64,000 nt of DNA from Kibdelosporangium philippinense (GCF_021390435.2 NZ_JAJVCN010000004.1:1344501-1408500); one strand, 5' to 3'; numbered from the stretch's first letter, positions 8,383-16,565 are shown. Notes: generated by a model from the sequence alone, not told the origin. Numbers and translations are program-made.

Positions 8383-9531
8383 GTGAAGATCACCGGGGTC
8401 GAGACGTTCCTGGTGGCGCCGCGCTGGCTGTTTCTGAAGATCAGCACGGACGAGGGGATCAGCGGCTGGGGTGAGCCGGTCGTCGAAGGCCGCGCCGAGA
8501 GCGTGCGCGCGGCCGTGCACGAACTCGCCGATCTGGTGATCGGCCAGGACCCGCTGCGGACCGAGGACCACTGGCAAGTGTTGCGGCGCGGTGGTTTCTA
8601 CCGCGGTGGCCCGATCCTGTCCAGCGCGTTAGCCGGGTTCGACCAGGCCCTGTGGGACATCGCCGGTAAATACCGCAATGCTCCCGTGCACGAACTGCTC
8701 GGCGGCCCGGTGCGCGACCGCGTGCGCGTGTACTCATGGGTTGGCGGCGATCGGCCGTCCGGGATCGCCGAAGCCGTTGCGGCACAGGTGGAGCGCGGCT
8801 TCACGGCCGTGAAGATGAACGGCTGCGGGCCAATGGACGCCATCGCCACCCCGGCTGAAGCTCAGGCCGTGCTGGATCGTGCCCGGGAGGCGCGGTCCGT
8901 GCTCGGGCCCACGCGTGATCTCGCCATCGACTTCCACGGCCGCGTCTCGCCCGCGATGGCCCGACGGCTGCTGCCGATGCTGGAGGAAGTGCAGCCGATC
9001 TTCGTCGAAGAGCCGATCCTGCCGGAGATCCAGGGCGACGTTTTGGCCTCGGTGGTCGCGTGCAGCAGCGTGCCGATCGCGTTGGGGGAGCGGCTGTATT
9101 CCCGTTGGGAGTTCAAGCCGGTGCTGGACGCGGGCGTGTCGGTGTTGCAGCCGGATCCGTCACACGCGGGCGGTATCTCCGAGCTGCGCCGGATCGCGGC
9201 CCTCGCGGAGGTCTACGGCGCCAGCCTGGCCCCGCACTGTCCATTGGGTCCGATCTCGCTGGCCGCGGCCCTGCAGGTCGCGTTCGCCACCCCGAACTTC
9301 CTGATCCAGGAACAAAGCCTGCGGATGCACTACAACGTGGGCACCGAGTACACCGACTACCTGGTGGACCCGACGCCGTTCACGTTCACCTCGGGGTACG
9401 CCGTGCGCCCGGCAGGCCCTGGTCTCGGCATCGAGATCGACGAAGAACAGGTCCGCAGGGCGTCCGAGGTTGGACACCGCTGGCGTTCACCGGTCTGGCG
9501 GCACGACGACGGCAGCTTCGCCGAGTGGTAA
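8383..9531 (+). CDS. dgoD: D-galactonate dehydratase
   Basis: The chosen GTG follows GAGGGGG with good spacing and gives 382 residues, the usual length of DgoD. This is an enolase-superfamily enzyme of the mandelate racemase group. Metal ligands are visible in DFHGRV, EEP and GER, and the catalytic histidine is in LAPHCPLGPI. The HxD-type pair in DFHGR and the sequence FYRGGPILSSALAGFDQALWD fit galactonate rather than gluconate dehydratases. It converts D-galactonate to 2-keto-3-deoxygalactonate. The kinase and aldolase steps are not in this window. It ends just before a strong hairpin. Confidence 0.88.
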   Translation: MKITGVETFLVAPRWLFLKISTDEGISGWGEPVVEGRAESVRAAVHELADLVIGQDPLRTEDHWQVLRRGGFYRGGPILSSALAGFDQALWDIAGKYRNAPVHELLGGPVRDRVRVYSWVGGDRPSGIAEAVAAQVERGFTAVKMNGCGPMDAIATPAEAQAVLDRAREARSVLGPTRDLAIDFHGRVSPAMARRLLPMLEEVQPIFVEEPILPEIQGDVLASVVACSSVPIALGERLYSRWEFKPVLDAGVSVLQPDPSHAGGISELRRIAALAEVYGASLAPHCPLGPISLAAALQVAFATPNFLIQEQSLRMHYNVGTEYTDYLVDPTPFTFTSGYAVRPAGPGLGIEIDEEQVRRASEVGHRWRSPVWRHDDGSFAEW

Positions 9532-9532
9532 C

Positions 9533-9582
9533 CCCTCGTGAGTGGTTATCCGTGTTCTAACAAGGATAACCACTCACGAGGG
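9533..9582. terminator. perfect 19-bp hairpin, copy 1 of a dispersed palindrome
   Basis: Arms at 9533-9551 and 9564-9582 are perfect complements over 19 bases, with a 12-base loop containing GTTCTAAC. It lies between two convergent genes, one base after the dgoD stop and four before the rhodanese stop. There is no T-tract, but a stem this long should stop transcription both ways. Related copies sit at 42496-42541 and 60092-60154. Confidence 0.8.
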
Positions 9583-9586
9583 TCTT

Positions 9587-9985
9587 TCAGGCCTTGAGCC
9601 TTTTCATGACCGGGAACCCGGCTTCTTTCCAGGCCGCGAACCCGCCGATCACGTCACGCATGTTCGGCATGCCCAGTTGTGCGATCACCTGATGGGCCGC
9701 GAGGCTGGAGGTGTACCCCTCGTTGCAGATCAGGATGACCTCCTGGTCGGCGTCGCCATGCCGTAATTCCTTGATGTGCCAAGGACTTGTGACGTCGAGG
9801 CGCCATTCGAGGACGTGCCTCGACACGGGCACCGCACCTGGTATCTCGCCGAATCGCCAGCGGTACTCGGTCGGCCGCAGATCGACCAGGGTGGCGCCGT
9901 TGCGGAGTGCTTCTGCTGCTTGCGCTGGGGTGTAGCGGGTAATCGCCTCCCGCGCCTGCTCAAGCAGCCGCGAGATAGTGCTCAT
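9587..9985 (-). CDS. single-domain rhodanese
   Basis: A 132-residue cytoplasmic protein with one rhodanese fold. VDLRPTEYRWRFGEIPGAVPV is the CH2A region and ICNEGYTSS holds the active-site cysteine loop, which is six residues long as in sulfurtransferases; the C-terminal GGFAAWKEAGFPV is typical. It lies 73 bases downstream of cysteine dioxygenase on the same strand, so it probably handles sulfane sulfur or thiosulfate arising from cysteine breakdown. The function is well supported at the family level; the in vivo sulfur donor is not known. Confidence 0.85.
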   Translation of the reverse strand: MSTISRLLEQAREAITRYTPAQAAEALRNGATLVDLRPTEYRWRFGEIPGAVPVSRHVLEWRLDVTSPWHIKELRHGDADQEVILICNEGYTSSLAAHQVIAQLGMPNMRDVIGGFAAWKEAGFPVMKRLKA

Positions 9986-10058
9986 GCCTGCTCCCCGCTG
10001 TGATCAAGCCCGTCGCATGAGCAGCTCACTGTGTTGAATGATTCGCTCGCGAGCTCGC

Positions 10059-10589
10059 TCATAGCTGCGCCACGCGCAAGCCCGCCGCCTCGACTTCGAG
10101 TTCTCTCGTGTCGGGTTCCGGTGTGTCACACTCGATTGCTCGCAAATGGTGTGTTCCGGATGGCAGCCAGCAATAGAAGTTCATCACCCGCAGTGGTGGT
10201 GAGTACGCGTGGATCGACACGGTCGGTTCCATGCCCACGTTCACCAGGTTGTGCAGGTACTCAGGACCGAAGCCGACCGATTTCCCCGCTTTGTGCCTGC
10301 GGGTTTTCAGGCGCGGCTTGCCGATCTTTCCGTAGTCCTCGACCAGTGAACCCTTGGCCACGGTGAAAGCTCCCGAACTTCCGCCGTGATCGTGCAACAG
10401 GGTGTCCTGTCCGATGTCCCAGCAGATCAGCCACACTTCGTATTCGGTGTCGCGATGCAGCCGGACACAATACCTTTCGGCCAGATCGAAAGTCACTTTC
10501 GACTGCCAGGTTTCCGGCGATTTCGCGATTGATTCGACGATGTCCCGCAACTGCCCCGGCGGCAGCACGGCGTCGGTGGAGAACTCCAC
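10059..10589 (-). CDS. cysteine dioxygenase type I
   Basis: A 176-residue cupin. The iron-binding motif HDHGGSSGAF (about residue 68) supplies two histidines, and the third is in FGPEYLHNLVN. The segment SIHAYSPPLRVMNFY is the usual C-terminal strand with the tyrosine near the active site. The enzyme oxidises L-cysteine to cysteine sulfinate in the cytoplasm. The GTG start gives VEFSTDAVLPP. Bacterial cysteine dioxygenases carry G instead of the cross-linked cysteine in the second cupin motif, as here. A rhodanese follows on the same strand. Related 3-mercaptopropionate dioxygenases are an alternative, but the partner gene favours cysteine. Confidence 0.88.
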   Translation of the reverse strand: MEFSTDAVLPPGQLRDIVESIAKSPETWQSKVTFDLAERYCVRLHRDTEYEVWLICWDIGQDTLLHDHGGSSGAFTVAKGSLVEDYGKIGKPRLKTRRHKAGKSVGFGPEYLHNLVNVGMEPTVSIHAYSPPLRVMNFYCWLPSGTHHLRAIECDTPEPDTRELEVEAAGLRVAQL

Positions 10590-10762
10590 GAGATCAGCCC
10601 TTTCGCTATGAACCCGTGGTGTCCTGGTCCGCCGGGTCGGGGGTCCCGTCGGTACAGGCCAGCACGGATTGGTATCTCGCTCGAGCTCATGCCGCCGTCA
10701 AACACGCCCTTGTCGGCGCGTTCACCACGGCAAAGCCCGAAAGGCCACTATATGGTGGCCAG

Positions 10763-11146
10763 GTGCGGATAACCAGAGCACAGCGCAACGCGGTGGCGGA
10801 AAAGATCACCAGCCTTGAGCGGTCGTTCTACGGACGCGGTCCGCGCAACGTCAAGGTGTCGGTCAGCGACGACGACCCGATCAGCTTGGTGGTGCTGTCA
10901 CTGGACAGCCTGACCGTCGCTGACGCCGTGCTGAGCGAACGCGGCCGTCAGGATGCCGTGATCAGCCATCATGAAGCGCTGCACGAAGCGACGAAGGCCG
11001 ACTTCCTGGAAGCGATCGAGGAGATCGTCGGCGAACCCGTCTCCGCCTACCTCGCGCAGGTCCACCCGAACACCGGCTACGCCGTGCGCGTGTTCGTCTT
11101 CAGTGATCTTGGTGACTTCGACGACCCGGATGCGGACAACGCATGA
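10763..11146 (+). CDS. DUF2294 / MpsC-family protein
   Basis: From the GTG at 10763 the product is 127 residues. It matches the DUF2294 family: an N-terminal helix with FYGRGPRNVKV, a central VADAVLSERGRQDAVI and a C-terminal segment FLEAIEEIVGEPVSAYLAQVHP followed by AVRVFVF. Members have been linked to membrane potential generation in staphylococci (MpsC), but most actinobacterial ones are uncharacterised small soluble proteins. No MpsA/B partner is seen. Its stop overlaps the S9 peptidase start (ATGA). An upstream extension is open but has no family similarity, so the later start is preferred. The 173 bases upstream hold the promoters of this gene and of cysteine dioxygenase. Confidence 0.7.
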   Translation: MRITRAQRNAVAEKITSLERSFYGRGPRNVKVSVSDDDPISLVVLSLDSLTVADAVLSERGRQDAVISHHEALHEATKADFLEAIEEIVGEPVSAYLAQVHPNTGYAVRVFVFSDLGDFDDPDADNA

Positions 11147-12969
11147 TCACTGCCCCGTTCGGCGAGTGGAAGTCGCCGATCACGGCGGCAGACGTCGCCA
11201 GCGCCCGGACCATGGTCAGCTACCCGCACGTGATCGGCGACGAAGTCTGGTGGCAGGAGATCGCGCCGTCCAGCGGCGGTCGAACCCAGGTGATGCACCG
11301 TGCCGCCGACAGGACGGTCAGCGCTGTGCTGCCTGCGGGATATGAGGCGCGGACGCGCGTGCACGAGTACGGCGGCAAGTCGTACCTGCCGATTCCTGGC
11401 GTCGGCCTGGTCTTCGCGAACCACCAGGACCAACGTCTTTACCTGCTCGCCGATGACTGTGTGCCGCTGACGCCCGACGATGGCGGTCGGTACGCGGACT
11501 TCGCACTCTCGCCGGACGGTACCGAGGTGTGGTGTGTCCGGGAGGTTGCCGCTGATCCGCCCGAGCGGTCGATTGTGGCCGTTCCGTTGGCTGGTGGAGA
11601 CGTCCGCGAACTGGTGAACAACGGTGATTTCCTGGCATTTCCCACGCCGTCGCCGGATGGTTCGCTGGCGTGGATCTGCTGGAATCGCCCGGACATGCCG
11701 TGGGATTCCGCGGAATTGTGGATCGACTCCAAGCGAGTGATCGGCGGTCGCGGAGAATCGGTTCTCGCGCCGATCTGGCGATCGGCTGACAGCCTTTACG
11801 TGATCTCCGATCGGTCGGGCTGGAGTAATCCTTACGAGGTCGATCGTTCGGGCACAGTGCGGCACATTCATCCGGCATCGGAAGAATTCGCCGGTCCATT
11901 GTGGGCACTGGGTGGTCGTCCGTACGACCTGCTGCCGGACGGCAGGCTCGTCGTGCTGCACGGTCGTGGCGAGCTGCGGCTTGGCATCCTCGACCCCGAC
12001 ACCGGCTCGATGACCGACGTGCCGACGCCGTACACGTCATTCGCCGCAGCGTTGAGTGTGGACGGATATGTGGTTACTTCCGTTGGGTACAGCCCTGATT
12101 TGCCAGCGGCTGTGGTGCGGGTGGACCTCATCAGTGGGCATTGCGATGTGGTGCGTGCCGAGGCGGAGTTGGTTCATGCCTCGTACTTTCCTTCTGCCTC
12201 ACCGGTGGAGTTCACCGGGGAGGACGGTGTGGTTCATGGCTTCCTGTATCCGCCGTCGAACCCTGATTTTCGTGCGCCTGATGGCGAGTTGCCGCCATAT
12301 GTGCTGTGGATCCATGGTGGGCCGACCGATCATGCGACGTCCGCTTTGGACGCTGGCAAGGCATACTTCACCAGCCGGGGCATCGGTGTGCTTGATCTGA
12401 ACTATGGCGGGTCCAGTGGTTATGGCCGGGCTTACCGTGATCGGTTGCTTGGCAACTGGGGCATTACCGATGTCGCCGACGCCGTGACGGCTGCTCGTGC
12501 CCTGGTTGCCGATGGTCGGGCTGATTCCGCTCGGCTGGGGATCAAGGGCGGTTCGGCCGGCGGCTGGACTGTGCTTGTTGCCGCGACTCGGAGCACTGTT
12601 TTCAGCGCTGGGGTTTCGTATTTCGGTGTCAGCGATTTGCAGCTGCTGGTTGAGCAGACGCACGACTTTGAGGCTGGCTGCCTGGATTCTTTGGTCGGGC
12701 CGCCTTCGTTGTATCGGGAACGGTCGCCGCTTGGGCACGTGACTTCGGAGACGTGCCCGCTGCTTTTGCTGCAGGGGTTGCTGGACCCGGTCGTGCCGCC
12801 GAGTCAGGCCGTGGCGCTGCTCGGCGAACTGGCCGAGCATGGGGTGGAACACGCTTATCTGGCTTTCGCCAAGGAGTCGCACGGGTTCCGGCGGCCGGAG
12901 AGCATCCGGGCTTCTTTGGAGGCCGAGTTGGCTTTCTATGGGCGGGTGTTCGGCTTCTCGCCGGGTTAG
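11143..12969 (+). CDS. S9 family (prolyl oligopeptidase-like) peptidase
   Basis: The 608-residue protein has no signal peptide. Residues about 20-350 form a WD40-like propeller (repeats such as DFALSPDGTEVWCV and FPTPSPDGSLAWI). The alpha/beta hydrolase domain from about 370 carries the catalytic serine in GGSAGGW, the aspartate in GLLDPVVPP and the histidine in KESHGF. PYVLWIHGGP forms the oxyanion strand. It should remove dipeptides or acyl groups from short peptides in the cytoplasm. It is translationally coupled to the DUF2294 gene. The exact specificity (dipeptidyl, acylaminoacyl) cannot be read from sequence. Confidence 0.88.
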   Translation: MITAPFGEWKSPITAADVASARTMVSYPHVIGDEVWWQEIAPSSGGRTQVMHRAADRTVSAVLPAGYEARTRVHEYGGKSYLPIPGVGLVFANHQDQRLYLLADDCVPLTPDDGGRYADFALSPDGTEVWCVREVAADPPERSIVAVPLAGGDVRELVNNGDFLAFPTPSPDGSLAWICWNRPDMPWDSAELWIDSKRVIGGRGESVLAPIWRSADSLYVISDRSGWSNPYEVDRSGTVRHIHPASEEFAGPLWALGGRPYDLLPDGRLVVLHGRGELRLGILDPDTGSMTDVPTPYTSFAAALSVDGYVVTSVGYSPDLPAAVVRVDLISGHCDVVRAEAELVHASYFPSASPVEFTGEDGVVHGFLYPPSNPDFRAPDGELPPYVLWIHGGPTDHATSALDAGKAYFTSRGIGVLDLNYGGSSGYGRAYRDRLLGNWGITDVADAVTAARALVADGRADSARLGIKGGSAGGWTVLVAATRSTVFSAGVSYFGVSDLQLLVEQTHDFEAGCLDSLVGPPSLYRERSPLGHVTSETCPLLLLQGLLDPVVPPSQAVALLGELAEHGVEHAYLAFAKESHGFRRPESIRASLEAELAFYGRVFGFSPG

Positions 12970-13050
12970 CTTGGATACCTCCTACCCGTATGAGGTTGCC
13001 GTCCGGACGGGTGGCTCCTAAGCTCCTTCGCAGACGAGGGAGGTGCGCAC

Positions 13051-13455
13051 GTGGGTCTGGTGGCACTGCTGGCCGCCACAGTCGTACTGGTGGCGACGGC
13101 ATACGTCGTGTCCCGAGCGGTCCAGCTGGCCAAGACTGCCTCTGATCGCCTGCCCTTCCTCGCCGGACACGCCCCGGCCGAACATGCCATGTCGAGGTAC
13201 CACGTCCGCTGGTACACGCTGACGATGATCTTCCTGGCCTTCGACATGGAGATGATCTTCATGTACCCCTGGACACTCGTAGTGTCCGAAGTAGGCACAC
13301 CGGCCGTGGTGGAAATGTTCCTGTTCCTCGCGGTGCTGTTCGCGGGCGTCTGGTACGCAAAGCGGAAGTGTCAATCCCCTCAGATCGTGGAGACGGTTTA
13401 TGCCACTTCGGTTCTGACCTGCGTCGCTGATACTGCTCGTGCGTGTGCCATCTGA
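13051..13455 (+). pseudogene. nuoA: nuoA of a second complex I operon, 3' end replaced by an IS3 insertion
   Basis: Codons 1-106 (13051-13368) encode a typical NuoA membrane subunit with three helices and the conserved AFDMEMIFMYPW motif. At 13369 the sequence enters the IS, so the frame runs on for 28 unrelated residues to 13455. The expected family ending resumes beyond the element, where 14675-14698 reads EGALRWT-stop. Joining the flanks with one copy of the GAAG duplication leaves the two halves one base out of phase, so either a base change accompanied the insertion or the ancestor already differed. All three helices survive, so a partly functional product is possible. The ribosome site GAGGGAGG precedes the GTG start. 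Confidence 0.8.
13365..13394. repeat. IS3 element left end: target duplication and inverted repeat
   Basis: GAAG at 13365-13368 is the left copy of a 4-base target duplication. The element starts with TGTCAATCCCCTC at 13369. The terminal 26 bases match the inverse of the other end at 20 positions. Confidence 0.8.
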
Positions 13456-14333
13456 TGCTCGAACGGGATCGGGGCCAGGCCGTCGTTGGCGCTGTGCCGG
13501 CGGGTGGTGTTGTAGAAGTCCGCGATCCAGGTCGCGACCTTGATCCGCGCCTCAGCTCGGGTAGTGAACCGGTGTCGGTGTACGAATTCGACCTTGAGTG
13601 TGCTGTTGAACGCCTCGGCCGCGGCGTTGTCCAATGCGGACCCGACCCGGCCCATCGACTGCACCACACCCAGCGTCCGGCAGGCCGCCGCGGTCGCTGC
13701 GGCGGTGTATTCCGATCCGCGGTCGGTATGGAAGATCACCCCGTCCACGTCCCCGCCCCGGGTGGTCGCGGCCATCCGCAGCGACGCCACCACCACAGCC
13801 GCGTCATGGTGGGCGGACATCGCGTAACCCAGCATCCGGCGGGAGAACAGATCCTCAGTGGTCGCGAGATACAGCGGCCCCTCATCGGTGTCGATCTGCG
13901 TGACATCCCCGCACCACAACACATCCGGTGCCACCGCGGTGAAGTTCCGCCGAACCAGATCGCGAGCCACTGGCCGTTTCCCCGGCCGGGTCAGCGACCG
14001 CCGGCGTTTCGGCGGTCGTCCGGCCAGACCGAGCTCGACCATCCGCGCCGCCACGGTGTTCTCCGAGACCTTCCAGCCGGCCTCCCGCAGGTCACGGGTG
14101 ATCCGGGGACTGCCATAGGTCTCACCCGAAACAGTGAACAACCTCCTGATCTGCTCATCCAACTGCTCCCGCCGCTGATCACGGGCAGTGGGCTTGCGGT
14201 TGATCCACTTGTAGAACCAGGACTGCGAGACCTCCAAGGCCCGGCAGGCGATCGCATGCGGGACACCGTGCTTGGTCCTCTGGGACGCGATGAACTCCGC
14301 CACGATCACTGGTTCATCGCGTCCTTCACCCAC
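13398..14333 (-). CDS. IS3 transposase OrfB, DDE integrase
   Basis: A 311-residue IS3 OrfB. An HTH-like N-part contains YGSPRITRDLREAGWKVS; the integrase core has the catalytic triad in VLWCGDVTQI, FHTDRGSEY and NAAAEAFNSTLK, the last with the 35-residue spacing of rve domains. It overlaps OrfA by 28 bases in the -1 frame, so the working transposase is probably an OrfAB fusion made by frameshifting, as in other IS3 elements. A separate GTG start at 14333 is also possible. There is no sign of decay. Confidence 0.92.
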   Translation of the reverse strand: MGEGRDEPVIVAEFIASQRTKHGVPHAIACRALEVSQSWFYKWINRKPTARDQRREQLDEQIRRLFTVSGETYGSPRITRDLREAGWKVSENTVAARMVELGLAGRPPKRRRSLTRPGKRPVARDLVRRNFTAVAPDVLWCGDVTQIDTDEGPLYLATTEDLFSRRMLGYAMSAHHDAAVVVASLRMAATTRGGDVDGVIFHTDRGSEYTAAATAAACRTLGVVQSMGRVGSALDNAAAEAFNSTLKVEFVHRHRFTTRAEARIKVATWIADFYNTTRRHSANDGLAPIPFEHQMAHARAVSATQVRTEVA

Positions 14334-14623
14334 AGGACCACGGAGCGCTTGAGCACATCACGCTCCATCTCCAACTCGGCCTTCTCCTTCGCCCACTGTG
14401 CTCGTTCGGCCCGCAGCCGGGCCAACTCCGCACGCTCGGCCTCGTTCAACCCGTCTGCGGGCTGCCCGGTCTGGCGCCGGTCGGCCTGTACCCAGTTGTG
14501 CAGGGTGTACGCGCTGATCCCCAGATCCCGTGCGACCTGCGCCACCGACTTGCCGGTCTCGGACACGATGCGCACCGCACCCGCCCGAAACTCCGGATCA
14601 AACCGGCGCCTCTTATCTCCCAC
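14306..14623 (-). CDS. IS3 transposase OrfA, helix-turn-helix
   Basis: A 105-residue protein starting MGDKRRRFDPEFR, with the IS3/IS911-type HTH (VAQVARDLGISAYTLHNWV) and a downstream leucine-zipper-like coiled coil (residues about 60-95) that mediates dimerisation. It binds the element ends and is joined to OrfB by -1 frameshifting. Length and order are normal for the family. Confidence 0.92.
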   Translation of the reverse strand: MGDKRRRFDPEFRAGAVRIVSETGKSVAQVARDLGISAYTLHNWVQADRRQTGQPADGLNEAERAELARLRAERAQWAKEKAELEMERDVLKRSVVLWVKDAMNQ

Positions 14624-14648
14624 GACCTGATCATCTCTCTTGGTTCAG

Positions 14649-14678
14649 GTCTCCACGCTACGAGGGGAAGCACAGAAG
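14649..14678. repeat. IS3 element right end: inverted repeat and target duplication
   Basis: GTCTCCACG...GGGG...ACA at 14649-14674 is the inverse of the left end at 20 of 26 positions. GAAG at 14675-14678 repeats 13365-13368. The nuoA ending (EGALRWT) starts at this same GAAG. Confidence 0.8.
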
Positions 14679-14688
14679 GCGCCTTGCG

Positions 14689-15696
14689 ATGGACGTGACC
14701 TCGTGGCTTCTCCGAAGGATGGCTGTGCGCCCATTTGTGGTGGCTGTGCCAGGGGCAACGGCCGCTCGCCTCGCCGCTGAGCGGAGTTTTCGGGACCGAG
14801 GATGGCGGCAGGCGGCCAACCCGGTTGAAGCGAACCTCCTGGTGGTCGCCGGGGACATTGATGTGGACCTGGTGTGGGGGCAGATGCCACTGCCAAAGGC
14901 GAAGGTGGAGCTCGCGTCGGCGGCGGACGTAGATCGGGCGATTGGCGCGGCTGTGAGGGGATTGAGGGATCGGCGCAGGCAGTACGCGGAACCTGAGTCC
15001 ACGCATGGGACAGCCTCCGATCTGCATCGAGGCCATGACGATTCTGAGGCAGTCAGCGATGCCCATGCGGCGCATGGCCATGACATGGGCCAGGCTTCGA
15101 TGGCTGGACATCAGCATGGCGGCCATGACCATGGCATGGGCGAGATGGTGATGCCTGGTGGGATTCCGATGGCGAGCCGTACCGCGGACCGTGACGGCCT
15201 AGCCCTCGACTACCTCCACATCTTCCTTGGCCCGGTCCTCGCCGACTGGCCGCCCGGCCTTGTCGTGAAGGCCATCATGCAGGGCGACGTCCTGCAAGAG
15301 GTCGAGGTCGACGTGGTCGGAATCCCGGGCAACTACTGGACTGAGGACCGCATGCCCGCCCGTCGACTGGACAGCTGCGCCCGGTTGCTGGGTGTGGCCG
15401 GGTGGGAGACCGCAGCCACTAGAGCCCGGGAGCTGAGAGACCGAGTCCTCTCTGGACAGGATGCTGACGTTGACCGGTGGGCGAAGCGGGTGCGACGGTC
15501 GAGGGTGCTGAAGTGGTCCCTTGTCGGGGTCGGAGAGTGGCAAGGGCGAGACGCCTGGGATCGGCTGAACGCGTGGCTCGACCAAACCGACGTCGAGTCG
15601 GACATCGCGACCTTGCCTGACCTGCTGAACGGCAGCGAGCTCGGCAACGCGAGGCTCATTGTGGCCAGCCTGGACCCGGACACCGATCATGGTTGA
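14689..15696 (+). CDS. NuoB/C/D-like fusion with histidine-rich linker, no Fe-S ligands
   Basis: A 335-residue soluble protein. Residues 1-95 resemble the flavodoxin-like fold of NuoB (LLVVAGDIDVDLVWGQMPLPKAKVEL) and residues about 170-335 resemble remnants of NuoC/D (YLHIFLGPVLADWPPGL, ARRLDSCARLLGVAGW). Between them lies a linker (106-149) with ten histidines and several methionines. The single cysteine is in LDSCARLL, so the four ligands of cluster N2 are absent. It occupies the nuoBCD position between nuoA and nuoH, and its end overlaps nuoH by 8 bases. A structural cap or metal-binding connector for the membrane arm is the likely role. The ATG start overlaps the old nuoA stop. Confidence 0.65.
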   Translation: MDVTSWLLRRMAVRPFVVAVPGATAARLAAERSFRDRGWRQAANPVEANLLVVAGDIDVDLVWGQMPLPKAKVELASAADVDRAIGAAVRGLRDRRRQYAEPESTHGTASDLHRGHDDSEAVSDAHAAHGHDMGQASMAGHQHGGHDHGMGEMVMPGGIPMASRTADRDGLALDYLHIFLGPVLADWPPGLVVKAIMQGDVLQEVEVDVVGIPGNYWTEDRMPARRLDSCARLLGVAGWETAATRARELRDRVLSGQDADVDRWAKRVRRSRVLKWSLVGVGEWQGRDAWDRLNAWLDQTDVESDIATLPDLLNGSELGNARLIVASLDPDTDHG

Positions 15697-16555
15697 GGCC
15701 GGGCCGTGGTGGATCGGCCTTCTCCTGCCCGCGATACTGGGCGCCTTCGCTCTCGGGGCCGCGATGCTTGACGCGGGCTCCTACCCGCTCAAAGCAGCCG
15801 CTGGACTCCTGATCCAGCAACGCAGGAAGACCCTGGCGGCGGACATCTTGCTGCTCAGGGCCGGGATTTTTGCTTTGGTGGCTGCCGCTGTTCTGGCTGC
15901 TGTGGTGATTCCGCTCGGCGAAGTCGCTGTCCTTGATACCGGTGTTGGTGTTGTTTGGTTCAACATGGCCGAGGTTTTGGCGTGGGCCGCGGTGTGGATG
16001 GTTGGGTGGGGCGCCAACTCCGCGTACGCCATGGTTGGTGGTTATCGGTTTGTCGCGCAGGGATTGGCGTACGAGCTGCCGCACATGTTCGCGCTGATCA
16101 CCGCCGCTCTTGGTGCGGAGTCGCTGAGGGTTGGCGACATTGTCGAGGCTCAGCGCGATCTCTGGTTTGTGGTGTGGATGCCTGCGGCCTTTGTGGTCTA
16201 TTTGCTTTCTGTTCTGGGGATGGCGTTTTGGGGGCCGTTCGATCAGCCTGCCGGGCGGGACATCGGCGGTGGTGCGAGGCTTGAACTGTCCGGTGTGGAT
16301 CGGTTGCTGTTCGAGGGTGGCCGGTGGATGTTGTTGACCGCCGGTGCCGCTTTCGCTGTCCCGCTCTTTCTTGGGGGTGGGGGTTGGGGTTGGGTGATTG
16401 TCAAGACCGCTGCTGCGCTCGCGGCGTTGGTGTGGTTGAAGAAAAGGGTGCCGACCGTTCGGTTGAATCGGTATGTGGAGTTCGCGTGGATCGTGCTGAT
16501 CCCGGTGATGCTGGTGCAGGCGTTGGTTGTGGCCGTCGTTGTCCTCGTCCGATAG
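15689..16555 (+). CDS. nuoH: NADH-quinone oxidoreductase subunit H
   Basis: A 288-residue membrane protein with about eight helices; the ATG at 15689 overlaps the preceding stop. Family segments include GWGANSAYAMVGGYRFVAQGLAYELPHMF, shortened relative to the canonical ARSAxGxxRxxxQxxxYE motif, and a C-terminal RLNRYVEFAWIVLIP. NuoH builds the quinone chamber and the link between peripheral and membrane arms. It is shorter than the usual 320-350 residues, as often in the second actinobacterial complex. Some acidic residues in the loops facing the quinone site are hard to place. Confidence 0.85.
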   Translation: MVEAGPWWIGLLLPAILGAFALGAAMLDAGSYPLKAAAGLLIQQRRKTLAADILLLRAGIFALVAAAVLAAVVIPLGEVAVLDTGVGVVWFNMAEVLAWAAVWMVGWGANSAYAMVGGYRFVAQGLAYELPHMFALITAALGAESLRVGDIVEAQRDLWFVVWMPAAFVVYLLSVLGMAFWGPFDQPAGRDIGGGARLELSGVDRLLFEGGRWMLLTAGAAFAVPLFLGGGGWGWVIVKTAAALAALVWLKKRVPTVRLNRYVEFAWIVLIPVMLVQALVVAVVVLVR

Positions 16556-16565
16556 GTGGGCTGAC

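Larger units (their letters stand above)
13369..14674 (-). mobile_element. IS3-family insertion sequence, 1306 bp, apparently intact
   Basis: Ends are TGTCAATCC...(13369) and ...GGGGAAGCACA (14674), the TG...CA termini normal for IS3, with imperfect 26-base inverted repeats and GAAG duplicated on both sides. It holds two overlapping genes on the minus strand, both full length with intact catalytic residues, so the copy may still be active. It is inserted opposite to the nuo operon and therefore separates nuoA from its partners, with likely polarity on nuoH-N unless an outward promoter exists. Confidence 0.92.
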
